Of a DNA stretch of 13,126 nt, positions 5,208-13,079 are shown piece by piece. Within the stretch, counting starts at the first letter, position 1. Each line of letters begins with the position of its first letter. This stretch comes from Planctomycetota bacterium (GTDB lineage Bacteria > Planctomycetota > Brocadiia > JAJRTI01). The stretch spans positions 1 to 13,126 of the forward strand of contig JAJRTI010000026.1 in NCBI GenBank assembly GCA_024278415.1, given 5' to 3'. The position numbers were made by a program, and so were the translations under genes. The notes beneath the pieces were generated by a model. That model was not told where the DNA came from. It searched no databases and saw only the letters and a program-made list of their open reading frames with translations.

Positions 5208-7601
5208 TCATCTCGCGAGTTCAACAACCGCCACGTCCTCCGCCTCCAGCGGGATGCGCATCGTGCCGCCTTGGATGGCGATGTCCCGGCCGCGCACGAG
5301 ATCCCGGGCGCCGGCCGCGCGCAACCCGTCGAGTTGCACCACGGCCGTGCGCGGCTTGCCCGCGTCGTTGAACACGGTGAGATACTTCTCGCCGAACCGC
5401 TCGACGAGCACCTTCGGGTCGTTGGAGCGTGCGAGGGTGATCGGCCGCCAGCCGGCTTGGGCGACGAGCTTGCAGAGCGGGATGTATTTCTTGAAGAGTG
5501 GGCGATCCCGATTGTAGAGGTTCGGCCGCTTGAAGTAATGGCCTTCGGACGCGTTGTGGCTGAAGAAGCCGGGGAACATGCCGTACGCGAGGCTCCGCTT
5601 CATGTACAGCTCGACGCGCTCGTGGGGGAACTCGTCGAACACGGTGTTCATGAGGAAGCAGAAGGGCTTGGGCCCGCAGACGGCGCGGCGGTAGATCAGG
5701 TCACGGTGCGTCATGGGCCGCCACTGGCCGTTGCGGTTCCAATTCGTCTCCGTGCCCATGACGTCCAGCCATGGCGCGAGCCAGCACAGACGGCTGGGCG
5801 TGCTGTTGGCCATCATCAGCTTGCCCATGCTGTGGATGCGCTCGGCCATGGTGCGCACATACTCGCACACGACCAGCCCGCGGAACGCGGCCGGTTTCTT
5901 CGAGTTGTGGCCGAACGTGAGCGGTGTTTGCATCGCGGCGAAGTGGCCGCGGCGGAAGTCTAACGCCGCGGTCACGTACCCCTCGCTCGAATCGATGTAC
6001 TCGCCGTCGAGGTCCGCCTTGCGCTGATTGCCATAGTGCTTGGCCACATAGTCCGCGTTCCATGCGAGCTTCCAGTCCGTCACGTCGCCCTTCACGCCCG
6101 GCGCGCTGTTGACGCTCCACACCGCGCCGTTGCACCAGGGCGTGTTTCTGAAGCGCACGCAGTACTGGCCGTTTTCGTCGTAGTACGCGCAATTGAAGAA
6201 CGACTTCGCGCGCTGCGCGTTGTGGCCCTTGCCGGCCGCAAGCTTCTTCGCATACGCGATTGCGGTCTCCATGTCTCGCGGCATGTCCTTGCTCATGCGC
6301 ATCCACCAGGTGTGCGGCTCGGTGTAGCGGAACGTGAGGAAGCCGTGCTGGTCGTCCCAGCCGGTCTCGTTGTCCCCTTCCTTAAACTTGAACCCGAAAT
6401 CCTCCCAACCCTGCACCTCGCTGATCTTCGCGAAGGGCATCCAGATGCCCTGCTCCGGCGTGCGGCATCGGAAGTAGTCGGGGAACGTGTCGTAGTACTT
6501 CTGGAGCGCCGCGCGGAAGCCCCACGTCGCGTCGAAGTCGTAGTAGCACAGCCGCACCTCGGCCGACGGCTTCTCCGGCGCGAGTCCGAGGTCGTAGGCG
6601 ATGAGCAACTCGCGCGAGCCAGCCGCGTATGCGAGCCGGTATACGGCCGGCTTGCCCATGTCGATGCCGATCGCGCGGCCGGCTTTGCCCTGGGCGACCG
6701 CGGCGAGGGGGTACTTGGACAGCCGCGTCGTGCCGACGGCCGCGAAGCGCGAGGTGATCGAGTATTCGGACGGCGGCTCGGTCGCCTGCGTCCTCTGGGG
6801 ATCCGCGAGCCAGGTCCAGTCGCTTCCCTGCACGGGGACCATGTACACCAGCGTCACCGCTCTGTCTTTGCCGGTGGTGTCGGTGAGCTTCGCGTCGACG
6901 AACGTCACGCCGCCTTTGCTCGTCTTCTTCGTCTCCAGCCGAAGACCGAGCGCTTGGCGGCCTTGTGCGGACGCGTCGAACGTGACGAAGTCGGAGTTGG
7001 CGGCCACGTCGCGCACCGCGAAGCCCTCGAACGGCTTGCTTTCCACGGCCACGGGTATACCGTCGAACATGCACGAGCCCCGCGGGGGCTTGACCTGGTA
7101 GAGCTTGGGCGCTCGGAACCACGCCTTGCCCGTGCGCCGGCGCATGAGCATGTGGAACGCGACGGTGCGCACCGGCTTGGCCGGCAACACGACCACTTCG
7201 CGGCGCTCCCAATCGTGGGCGCCGGGGCTGAACGCCGCGATCTGGCCCCAGAGCGGGGTGCCATCGGTGTAGACCAGATCGAGGTAGAGCGCGTAGTCGC
7301 CGCGGCCGCCGGGGCTGACGGCCTCCGCCTTGCTCCAGGCCACGGCCACGATGGGCCGAGGTTTAGTTTGGTTGAGTTCCACCGTCTGCGACGCGCCGCG
7401 GTGGGCAGGCGTATCGCCGTTGTCGCACACGAACATGTCGCCTTCGCGCACGAACCCCTTCTGCCATGGGCCCCACGCGTCTGGCTTGAGCAGATTCGTT
7501 CCTGTGTCTTGTGCGCGGAGCACCCTCTTGGCCGTCGCGGCCGGCGCGAGGGACGATGCCGCGAGCATGAGCGCTATGGCGAGGGGGAAGCGTCTGGACA
7601 T
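5208..7601 (-). CDS. Secreted glycosidase-like protein, family not recognised
   Basis: A 797-aa protein with an N-terminal signal peptide (MSRRFPLAIALMLAASSLAP, likely cleaved after AATA at residue 24). Residues about 35-170 look like a beta-sandwich carbohydrate-binding-type module (WQKGFVREGDMFVCDNG, LYLDLVYTDGT, FHMLMRRRTGKAWF). Residues 180-360 look like a second beta-rich domain. Residues 385-740 resemble a TIM-barrel glycoside hydrolase, with acidic motifs LDGEYIDSSEGY (541-552) and LDVMGTETNWNR (612-623) as candidate active-site strands. A C-terminal beta-domain (VLVERFGEKYLTVFNDAG) resembles those ending many glycosidases. The ATG at 7601 has AGGAGG 8 bases upstream. I cannot name the GH family or substrate; the glycosidase call rests on fold-like impressions, not a diagnostic motif. 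It diverges from cas3. Confidence 0.8.
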   Translation of the reverse strand: MSRRFPLAIALMLAASSLAPAATAKRVLRAQDTGTNLLKPDAWGPWQKGFVREGDMFVCDNGDTPAHRGASQTVELNQTKPRPIVAVAWSKAEAVSPGGRGDYALYLDLVYTDGTPLWGQIAAFSPGAHDWERREVVVLPAKPVRTVAFHMLMRRRTGKAWFRAPKLYQVKPPRGSCMFDGIPVAVESKPFEGFAVRDVAANSDFVTFDASAQGRQALGLRLETKKTSKGGVTFVDAKLTDTTGKDRAVTLVYMVPVQGSDWTWLADPQRTQATEPPSEYSITSRFAAVGTTRLSKYPLAAVAQGKAGRAIGIDMGKPAVYRLAYAAGSRELLIAYDLGLAPEKPSAEVRLCYYDFDATWGFRAALQKYYDTFPDYFRCRTPEQGIWMPFAKISEVQGWEDFGFKFKEGDNETGWDDQHGFLTFRYTEPHTWWMRMSKDMPRDMETAIAYAKKLAAGKGHNAQRAKSFFNCAYYDENGQYCVRFRNTPWCNGAVWSVNSAPGVKGDVTDWKLAWNADYVAKHYGNQRKADLDGEYIDSSEGYVTAALDFRRGHFAAMQTPLTFGHNSKKPAAFRGLVVCEYVRTMAERIHSMGKLMMANSTPSRLCWLAPWLDVMGTETNWNRNGQWRPMTHRDLIYRRAVCGPKPFCFLMNTVFDEFPHERVELYMKRSLAYGMFPGFFSHNASEGHYFKRPNLYNRDRPLFKKYIPLCKLVAQAGWRPITLARSNDPKVLVERFGEKYLTVFNDAGKPRTAVVQLDGLRAAGARDLVRGRDIAIQGGTMRIPLEAEDVAVVELAR

Positions 7602-7621
7602 GGTGTGATCCTCCTGATGTT

Positions 7622-7636
7622 TGATACGACGTATCA
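7622..7636. promoter_or_regulatory. Operator-like 15-bp perfect palindrome upstream of the glycosidase-like gene
   Basis: TGATACG-A-CGTATCA is a perfect 7-1-7 inverted repeat, 20 bases upstream of the glycosidase-like ATG and just downstream of a candidate promoter. That is the usual place for a repressor operator of a LacI- or GntR-type sugar-responsive regulator. The regulator is not in the window. Confidence 0.45.
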
Positions 7637-7650
7637 GATGGGGGCCATCG

Positions 7651-7659
7651 ATTATGCCA
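7651..7659 (-). promoter_or_regulatory. Candidate extended -10 promoter of the glycosidase-like gene
   Basis: The minus strand reads TGG-CATAAT (7659-7651), an extended -10 element, with no good -35. Transcription would start near 7644, so the palindrome at 7622-7636 would lie in the early transcribed region and the leader would be about 43 bases. Found by eye only. Confidence 0.35.
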
Positions 7660-7690
7660 TATGCAGGCCGCGTATGCATCCCCTGGCGCC

Positions 7691-7719
7691 CCTCCCGAAG
7701 GTTGTCAACCTTCGGGAGG
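7691..7719. repeat. Small hairpin repeat, copy 1 (perfect)
   Basis: CCTCCCGAAGGTTG (7691-7704) is followed after one base by its exact reverse complement (7706-7719). It shares the outer CCTCCCGAAGG arm with copy 2, so the two are members of one dispersed palindromic family. There is no T-run that would make it an obvious terminator for either divergent gene. Confidence 0.75.
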
Positions 7720-7741
7720 TTTGCTGCACTTCCGGTGGGAG

Positions 7742-7770
7742 CCTCCCGAAGGCTTCGAGCCTTTGGAAGG
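7742..7770. repeat. Small hairpin repeat, copy 2 (imperfect)
   Basis: CCTCCCGAAGGCT (7742-7754) pairs with AGCCTTTGGAAGG (7758-7770) with two mismatches, both of which could be G-U pairs in RNA. It has the same length and outer arm as copy 1, 51 bases upstream, with a changed centre. Confidence 0.65.
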
Positions 7771-7905
7771 GGGGCGTTCCAATCCATTCGTTGCCTCGTG
7801 TTGTGTTTGGGATAGCAACGAATCGATGGAACGCAGCGAATGGGCAGAAGTCCCGTCGTAAGCTGACGGCGGAGATTCTCCTACAATTCTGTCGGAGGCC
7901 TCGGC

Positions 7906-7911
7906 TATAAT
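7906..7911 (+). promoter_or_regulatory. Candidate -10 box of the cas operon
   Basis: A perfect TATAAT on the plus strand about 90 bases upstream of the chosen cas3 start, without a convincing -35 at 16-18 bases. Its position argues against starting cas3 at the ATG at 7910, which lies inside this box. A short palindrome, GGAGATTCTCC, sits 25 bases upstream and could be a regulator site. Confidence 0.3.
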
Positions 7912-8002
7912 GGCGCCAGTCAGGAATCATCCATCTCGTGCAGTCCGCGCCATCGCCGCCCTTCCCCTTCTTCGCGGTGGCCGCAGCAGGGAAGACAAAC
8001 TC

Positions 8003-10300
8003 ATGGGCCAGCAGGAAGCTCCAGACAACGGGCAAGCCGACGCTGGACAAACATATCTTGCTCATGGAGAAAACGACAACGGTCAGGTTGACCCACTCGC
8101 AGTGCATCTCCGACGCGTGGCGGAATTGGCGGCAGACTTTGGCGGCCCATTGGGGATCGGCCCATCCGCGTACACGACAGGCTTGCTGCATGACCTAGGG
8201 AAATTCAGGGACGCGTTTCAACAATATTTGCACCACCAACGCCCTGGAGGAGTGGATACGCATCATGCGGTCTACGGGGCTAAGTGCGCGTTCGATCACA
8301 ACTGGACCGCAGCCGCTTTTGCCGTTGCTGGTCATCACGCGGGCTTGCACGACTTGACTGATCTCCAAAACTTCGTCGACGATCCCAAGTACTCCGCCGA
8401 ATCGGAGCAGCCCTGCCTCCTGCGCTTGTTTGAAGAAGCCGTCGGTCCTCTGCCTCTCGACCCGGCGATGCCGGCCTTTATTGCCGACAATCCCACTCGC
8501 TTCGAGTTCTACACCCGCATGATCTTCTCTTGCCTGGTCGATGCCGACTACTTGGCCACGGAATCGCACTACATGGGCAGGGATCGCGAAGTTGTCCGCC
8601 TGGCGGATGTTTGCGATGCGCTGCTGGATCGCTTGCTCGCTGAACGTGCAGGCAAGCCGCGCACTGGCCATGTGAACGAGATTCGCCATCGAATCTTCGA
8701 CCAATGTCTCCACAACGCCAAGCGCCCACAAGGCTTCTTCTCGCTCACAGCGCCTACAGGTGGCGGCAAAACGCTCAGCGGCATGGCCTTCGCCCTCGCT
8801 CATGCAAAACTGCACAAACTCGACCGCGTCATCGTCGTCATCCCGTATCTCTCCATCATCGAGCAAAACGCGGCTGAGTATCGCCGAATCCTCGATCCCG
8901 ACGACCGCGGCCTCATCGTCGAACATCATTCCGCTGTCTCTCCAACTGAGTCGACGGACGAATGCGAGCCGGCGCCCATCGCCCTAGCCACGGAAAACTG
9001 GGACGCGCCGATCATCGTCACGACCTCCGTGCAGTTTATCGAGTCCCTCTTTGCTTCCTCGCCAAGAAAATGTCGCAAACTGCACAACATCGTCAATTCC
9101 GTTGTCGTGCTCGACGAAGTACAGACCTTCCCCACTCACCTCCTCAATCCGCTTCTGAGCGTCATTCGAGAACTCAAAGAACACTACCGCGTGAGTTTCC
9201 TTTTCATGACCGCCACGCAACCCGCTTTTCGCCGCGGTCCCACGTTGACGGAAGGATTTGACGCGGGCGAAATCACAGAAATCACGGAGGACACGCCGCA
9301 GGTCTTCTCCGCGCTGCGCCGGGTCACTTACGAAAACGCTGCCGAGTTGGACTGGGCAGCGCTAGCGGAACGAATGGCGGGCCTGCCCCAAGTCCTCTGC
9401 GTCGTGAACGTGCGCAAGCACGCGTTTGTTCTCTGGGAAAAGCTGCGAAGCCTCCTTGCCCCAAATGAGCGCGGGGGCCTTTTCCACCTCTCGTCAGCCA
9501 TGTGCCCGGAGCACCGGCTCGATGTGCTTGGCCAGATCGACACCCCCCGCGAGGGCAGCATTCGCCAGCGCCTCAAGGCGGGCTTGCCCTGTCGCGTCGT
9601 CGCCACCCAACTGGTCGAAGCGGGCGTCGACTTCGATTTTCCCGTCGTGTTTCGCGCATTGGGGCCGCTCGACTCCATTGTCCAGGCGGCTGGGCGATGC
9701 AACCGCGAGGGAAAGCTCTGCGATGCGAGCGGCAAGCCCGCACGCGGCCAGGTCATCCTCTTCACGCCCCAAGAACACGTCCTGCCGCCCGGCGTCTACA
9801 AGACAGCGGCGAACCACACGGCCGCGTTCCTTGAACGCATCGGCCTCGAACGGCTAGCCGTTGACCCGCATGTGTTCGCGGATTACTTCACCGCTTTGTT
9901 TCCCCTAACAGCGACGGACTACGCGGCCAGACGTGAGGGAACCATTCAGGAAGACCGGGCGAGCCTTCGCTTCCGGGAAGTCTCCCGAAAGGCCAAGGTC
10001 ATCCGCGACGACGGCGTGCCCGTTGTCGTGGAGTACGGCCATGGCGAAGCCCTTATTGAGCGTATCCGCTCCCGTCCTCTCACCCGCGATCGGCCGCGGT
10101 TCGACTGTTACGACCTTCGACGCTTGCAGCGCTTCATGGTGAACGTGCGCCGACGCGACTTCGACTACATGCAGCACGTTGGTCTCGTGTCGCCGCTGCT
10201 GCCCAACTTGAACGTATTCGTGCTCGAAAAGGGCTGCTACCACGAGCACTTGGGTCTCCTCATGAATCAACATCCATTGGAGGAATTGTGCGGTGTATGA
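8003..10300 (+). CDS. cas3: CRISPR-associated HD nuclease-helicase Cas3 (type I-C)
   Basis: A 765-aa Cas3, the ATP-driven translocase and ssDNA nuclease recruited by Cascade to degrade target DNA. The HD nuclease domain is N-terminal: H21 (AHGEN), H63-D64 (LLHDLGKF), H87-H88 (THHAV), H111-H112 (GHHAG) and D170 in LVDADY. The SF2 helicase follows with Walker A APTGGGKT (240-247), DEVQ (361-364), motif III TATQ (393-396), motif V VATQLVEAGVDFDFP (523-537) and motif VI QAAGRCNREG (551-560). All key residues are present, so it should be active. The start at 8003 is a choice: AGGGA lies about 11-12 bases upstream, and the in-frame ATG at 7910 overlaps a TATAAT box. The stop overlaps the cas5c GTG start by 8 bases. 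Gene order with cas5c and cas8c assigns subtype I-C. Confidence 0.96.
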   Translation: MGQQEAPDNGQADAGQTYLAHGENDNGQVDPLAVHLRRVAELAADFGGPLGIGPSAYTTGLLHDLGKFRDAFQQYLHHQRPGGVDTHHAVYGAKCAFDHNWTAAAFAVAGHHAGLHDLTDLQNFVDDPKYSAESEQPCLLRLFEEAVGPLPLDPAMPAFIADNPTRFEFYTRMIFSCLVDADYLATESHYMGRDREVVRLADVCDALLDRLLAERAGKPRTGHVNEIRHRIFDQCLHNAKRPQGFFSLTAPTGGGKTLSGMAFALAHAKLHKLDRVIVVIPYLSIIEQNAAEYRRILDPDDRGLIVEHHSAVSPTESTDECEPAPIALATENWDAPIIVTTSVQFIESLFASSPRKCRKLHNIVNSVVVLDEVQTFPTHLLNPLLSVIRELKEHYRVSFLFMTATQPAFRRGPTLTEGFDAGEITEITEDTPQVFSALRRVTYENAAELDWAALAERMAGLPQVLCVVNVRKHAFVLWEKLRSLLAPNERGGLFHLSSAMCPEHRLDVLGQIDTPREGSIRQRLKAGLPCRVVATQLVEAGVDFDFPVVFRALGPLDSIVQAAGRCNREGKLCDASGKPARGQVILFTPQEHVLPPGVYKTAANHTAAFLERIGLERLAVDPHVFADYFTALFPLTATDYAARREGTIQEDRASLRFREVSRKAKVIRDDGVPVVVEYGHGEALIERIRSRPLTRDRPRFDCYDLRRLQRFMVNVRRRDFDYMQHVGLVSPLLPNLNVFVLEKGCYHEHLGLLMNQHPLEELCGV

Positions 10301-11141
10301 CAATCGTGTGTCTGTGCGAGTGTGGGGCGATTTCGCCTGCTTCACTCGCCCTGAAATGAAAGTCGAGCGTGTCAGCTATCCCATCATGACGCCCTCGGCC
10401 GCCCGCGGCATCCTCGAAGCTATCTTCTGGGAGCCGCAGATGTACTACCTCATCGATTCGATTCGCGTCGTCAGAAAGGGGCGATGGGTTTCGTTTCGTC
10501 GGAATGAAGTCATGGCCAAAGCAAGCATTCGCAACGCACAAACCTGGATGAAAACCCCCGACAAGTTCTCACCCATCCAGGCCGGCGGGGGCGCGCCGGA
10601 CGGCACGCAGCGCAACATGCTCGCGCTGGAGGATGTGGAATACATTGTCACAGCCGAAATGCGCGTTTCGAATGTCGGCCAGCGCGCGGGGGAGAGGCTT
10701 CGCAAGTATCGAGATGAAGTCGAACGCCGCGCGCGCAAAGGCAAGTGCTTCCATCGCCCCGCGCTCGGTGTGCGGGAATTCGCGGCGGACTTCGAGTGGG
10801 TGGACGCTCCCGACGCCAAGGAGCTTGCCAACTGGGACGATGAGGATCTGGGGCTCATGCTTTACGACGTGTTCGACTGCCGCCAGCGCGCCGAGGGCTT
10901 TCGATGGTTCTCTGACGAGGAGATGAAGGGCGCCCGACACGCTCGCAAATCGCACATCGACTCATTGGCCAAACGCGAGCGTCGCGCCGCGGCCAAACAG
11001 CCCCTTCCCCGATTCGAGGGCGCCATGCTCCGTCCTCTGCCCGCGTTCTTCCATGCCAAAGTGAAAAGCGCATGCATGGACTGCCACCCCGATCGCGTGC
11101 AGATCATGACGTCGCTCCAAGAGGAGAAACAGCCATGTTGA
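10293..11141 (+). CDS. cas5c: Cas5c (Cas5d), type I-C crRNA-processing Cascade subunit
   Basis: A 282-aa RAMP-fold protein. In type I-C it cuts pre-crRNA, replacing Cas6, and then holds the 5' handle of the crRNA. Family landmarks are SYPIMTPSAARGILEAIFW (28-46), GTQRNMLALEDVEY (104-117), KGKCFHRPALGVREF (149-163) and DLGLMLYDVFD (175-185). It starts at GTG 10293 with GGAGGA 8 bases upstream, overlaps the end of cas3, and its stop overlaps the cas8c ATG by 7 bases. By eye, the nuclease triad described in the Bacillus halodurans protein (Y46, K116, H117) corresponds here to F45, K138 and Y139, so only the lysine is kept. The C-terminal extension (about 190-282) is Arg/Lys-rich and ends in CMDCHPDR. 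Confidence 0.95.
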   Translation: MYDNRVSVRVWGDFACFTRPEMKVERVSYPIMTPSAARGILEAIFWEPQMYYLIDSIRVVRKGRWVSFRRNEVMAKASIRNAQTWMKTPDKFSPIQAGGGAPDGTQRNMLALEDVEYIVTAEMRVSNVGQRAGERLRKYRDEVERRARKGKCFHRPALGVREFAADFEWVDAPDAKELANWDDEDLGLMLYDVFDCRQRAEGFRWFSDEEMKGARHARKSHIDSLAKRERRAAAKQPLPRFEGAMLRPLPAFFHAKVKSACMDCHPDRVQIMTSLQEEKQPC

Positions 11142-13069
11142 TCAAATATTTGTACGACTTCGCGCAGTCGAGGAAGATCCTCGATGACCTTGCGTTCGCT
11201 CACAAACCCATCCGATGGATCATTCCGCTTGATAGCGATGGTCGTATGGCTTCCGCCGGGCTTGTGGAGACGGAGGGCGAACGCAAACGCGGCAAGGAAT
11301 TCCCCGCTCCACGTACGAGCCTCGATAAGGGCAAGGGCGGCATTGCCGAGTTCCTTGCCGACGGCATCACGGCCGTCTTCGGCCTCGAATCCGACCCTCC
11401 GAAACGCGACGCGCTACCGGAGCAACGTCGGCAAAAACGAGACGCCAACAACGCGGCCAAGTACGACCACTTTTGGAGCCAAATCCAAGACGCCTACGAG
11501 CAAACTCATCATGCTCCGCTGCGGGCGATCCTCGCGTTTCGGGGGTCTATTCGGAACGGCGTCCCTTTCCTTCGATACGGGCCGAAAGAAGGCGCCGACG
11601 CCCCGAACGAAAAGGCGCATTGGTGGGTTCGCACAGCCGCCGGCCAGGAAGAACGCCTCGGCAACGGCGATCAATTTACGTTTCAGGTCGATGGCCAACT
11701 CCCCTTGCTGGACGAAGGAGTGGTGCGGCCTCACTGGCGCGCAAGATATGCGGAAGAACTCGCGGAAAAGGACAGCGAGTCGCCAGAAGGCCTCTGCATG
11801 GTCACCGGAGACCACAACGTGCCTATCGCCGCCACGCACCTGCCCAAGATCGCCGGCGTCCCCGGAACGCAGTCGTTCGGCGCATCCATCGTTTCCTTCG
11901 ATAAGGAGGCCTTCACGTCCTATGGCTTCGACCAGAGCCTCAACGCGCCTGTGTCCACCCAAGCCGTCGCGGCCTACACCAATGCACTCAATCGGCTCAT
12001 TGAGCGAGACGACCATTCCTACCGCATCGGTCAGACTATCCTCTGCTTCTGGGCTCGGGAGTCGGAGGTGGCGTCAAGCATCATTGCCAACTTGCTCAAG
12101 CAACCCCAGCCAGATGCTGTTGCGAAGTTTCTCAAAGCCCCTTGGGCAGGCGTCGACCGGCAGATCGTCCAACAGGATCGTTTCTTCTCGGTCACCCTCG
12201 CCGGCAACGCAGGCCGCGTTGTTGTCCGCCACTGGATGCAGACGACCGTCAGGGCCGCGGGGGAAAACCTCGCACAATGGTTCCGCGACCTGCATATCGT
12301 CGCTCTCGCCGCCCATGAGGAGAGAAGCAAACGAAGCAAGTCCCGCGCTTCGCCCGCTCAGGACAAAGAACAGATGCCGCCACTCGCGCTGTTCCGGTTG
12401 GCATGCGCCACGGTGCGCGACGCGAAAGAGCTTCAGACCGAAACGCTCGCTCAGCTCTATCGCGCAGCACTAGAGGGGAGCACTCCGTCGGTCGCCCTCA
12501 TCAAACCCATCCTGCATCGTCTGCGCGCAGACTTGCAGAAGTACGGAATCAAGACGCTTCTCAATCTCTCACGATTCGCCTTGCTACGTCTTCTCCTCAA
12601 CCGCAACCGAAAGGAATGTGATCCCATGATCGAACCCAAGGTCTTTGACACCGACGATGTGGCTTACAACTGCGGCCGGCTCCTCGCCGTGCTCGCAGAG
12701 ACGCAAGCCAAAGCACATGGATACAGACTCGAAGGCGCCGGCGTGGCCGAACGCTACTTCGGCACGGGCTCTGTCTCGCCCGCCTCCGTCTTCCCGCTCT
12801 TGCTGCGGCTCAACCGGCACCACCTGGACAAGATCCGCAAGTCCGACCGCTTCGCAAGCCACGCGCACTTCATCGAAAACGAGATGAAGGACATCCTTTC
12901 CAAATTCCAGCCCGAAGGCGAAGGCCTGCCCCCGCAATTCCCGAGGCATCTCGACCTCCAGGCCCAAGGCCGCTTTGCCATCGGTTTCTACCAGCAAAAG
13001 GCCCACACCGACGCGCAGCGCGCCGACGCTGCAAATTCACAAACCGCCGCCACCACGGCAGACAACTAA
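11135..13069 (+). CDS. cas8c: Cas8c (Csd1), type I-C Cascade large subunit
   Basis: A 644-aa large subunit, which recognises the PAM and positions Cas3 in type I-C Cascade. The most diagnostic block is residues 221-287: CMVTGDHNVPIAATHLPKI, GVPGTQSFGASIVSF, FTSYGFDQSLNAPVS and YTNALNRLI. The C-terminal block is VAYNCGRLLAVLAETQ, followed by FPRHLDLQAQGRFAIGFYQQ, which is normal for Csd1. The ATG at 11135 has GAGGAG 8 bases upstream and overlaps the cas5c stop (ATGTTGA). An in-frame ATG at 11072 is ignored because it would lie deep inside cas5c without a ribosome site. The last 18 or so residues (TDAQRADAANSQ) are low complexity. The C-terminal 147 codons probably also make Cas11c on their own. 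Confidence 0.95.
   Translation: MLIKYLYDFAQSRKILDDLAFAHKPIRWIIPLDSDGRMASAGLVETEGERKRGKEFPAPRTSLDKGKGGIAEFLADGITAVFGLESDPPKRDALPEQRRQKRDANNAAKYDHFWSQIQDAYEQTHHAPLRAILAFRGSIRNGVPFLRYGPKEGADAPNEKAHWWVRTAAGQEERLGNGDQFTFQVDGQLPLLDEGVVRPHWRARYAEELAEKDSESPEGLCMVTGDHNVPIAATHLPKIAGVPGTQSFGASIVSFDKEAFTSYGFDQSLNAPVSTQAVAAYTNALNRLIERDDHSYRIGQTILCFWARESEVASSIIANLLKQPQPDAVAKFLKAPWAGVDRQIVQQDRFFSVTLAGNAGRVVVRHWMQTTVRAAGENLAQWFRDLHIVALAAHEERSKRSKSRASPAQDKEQMPPLALFRLACATVRDAKELQTETLAQLYRAALEGSTPSVALIKPILHRLRADLQKYGIKTLLNLSRFALLRLLLNRNRKECDPMIEPKVFDTDDVAYNCGRLLAVLAETQAKAHGYRLEGAGVAERYFGTGSVSPASVFPLLLRLNRHHLDKIRKSDRFASHAHFIENEMKDILSKFQPEGEGLPPQFPRHLDLQAQGRFAIGFYQQKAHTDAQRADAANSQTAATTADN
12626..13069 (+). CDS. 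cas11c: Predicted Cas11c small subunit from an internal start in cas8c
   Basis: In type I-C systems such as that of Desulfovibrio vulgaris, the small subunit Cas11c is translated independently from an internal start near the 3' end of cas8c. Here an in-frame ATG at 12626 (cas8c residue 498) is preceded by AAAGGAA, 9 bases upstream, giving a 147-aa product that starts MIEPKVFDTDDVAYNCGR. This is the point where the conserved C-terminal helical domain of Cas8c begins. The start and its spacing are seen; independent translation is inferred from the family. Several copies would line the Cascade belly next to Cas7c. Confidence 0.7.
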   Translation: MIEPKVFDTDDVAYNCGRLLAVLAETQAKAHGYRLEGAGVAERYFGTGSVSPASVFPLLLRLNRHHLDKIRKSDRFASHAHFIENEMKDILSKFQPEGEGLPPQFPRHLDLQAQGRFAIGFYQQKAHTDAQRADAANSQTAATTADN

Positions 13070-13079
13070 TCCCGTTTTC

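Larger units (their letters stand above)
7602..8002. other. Divergent regulatory region between glycosidase-like gene and cas3
   Basis: About 400 bases without a supported gene. From left to right it contains the AGGAGG site and operator-like palindrome of the glycosidase-like gene, its extended -10 box and two related hairpin repeats (7691-7770). Next come inverted copies of ATTCGTTGC (7786-7794 against 7815-7823), an 11-bp palindrome GGAGATTCTCC (7871-7881), and a TATAAT box ahead of cas3. No CRISPR repeats are present. Confidence 0.6.

Noticed and set aside
6036..7910. Long plus-strand open frame (about 620 codons) opposite the glycosidase-like gene
   Set aside because: It is Arg/His/Ala-rich with no domain, and arises from GC-rich third positions of the real gene on the other strand. 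The real gene has a signal peptide and a good ribosome site.
7910..8002. Upstream extension of Cas3 from the ATG at 7910
   Set aside because: The ATG is part of a TATAAT box, the added residues are low complexity, and Cas3 proteins normally begin close to the first HD-domain histidine.
7602..8002. Possible CRISPR array or leader upstream of cas3
   Set aside because: Only two related hairpins are present, without regularly spaced identical repeats or unique spacers.
11184..12473. Plus-strand open frame of about 430 codons inside cas8c
   Set aside because: Ser/Arg/Thr-rich composition with no family likeness. cas8c in its own frame shows clear conserved Csd1 blocks.
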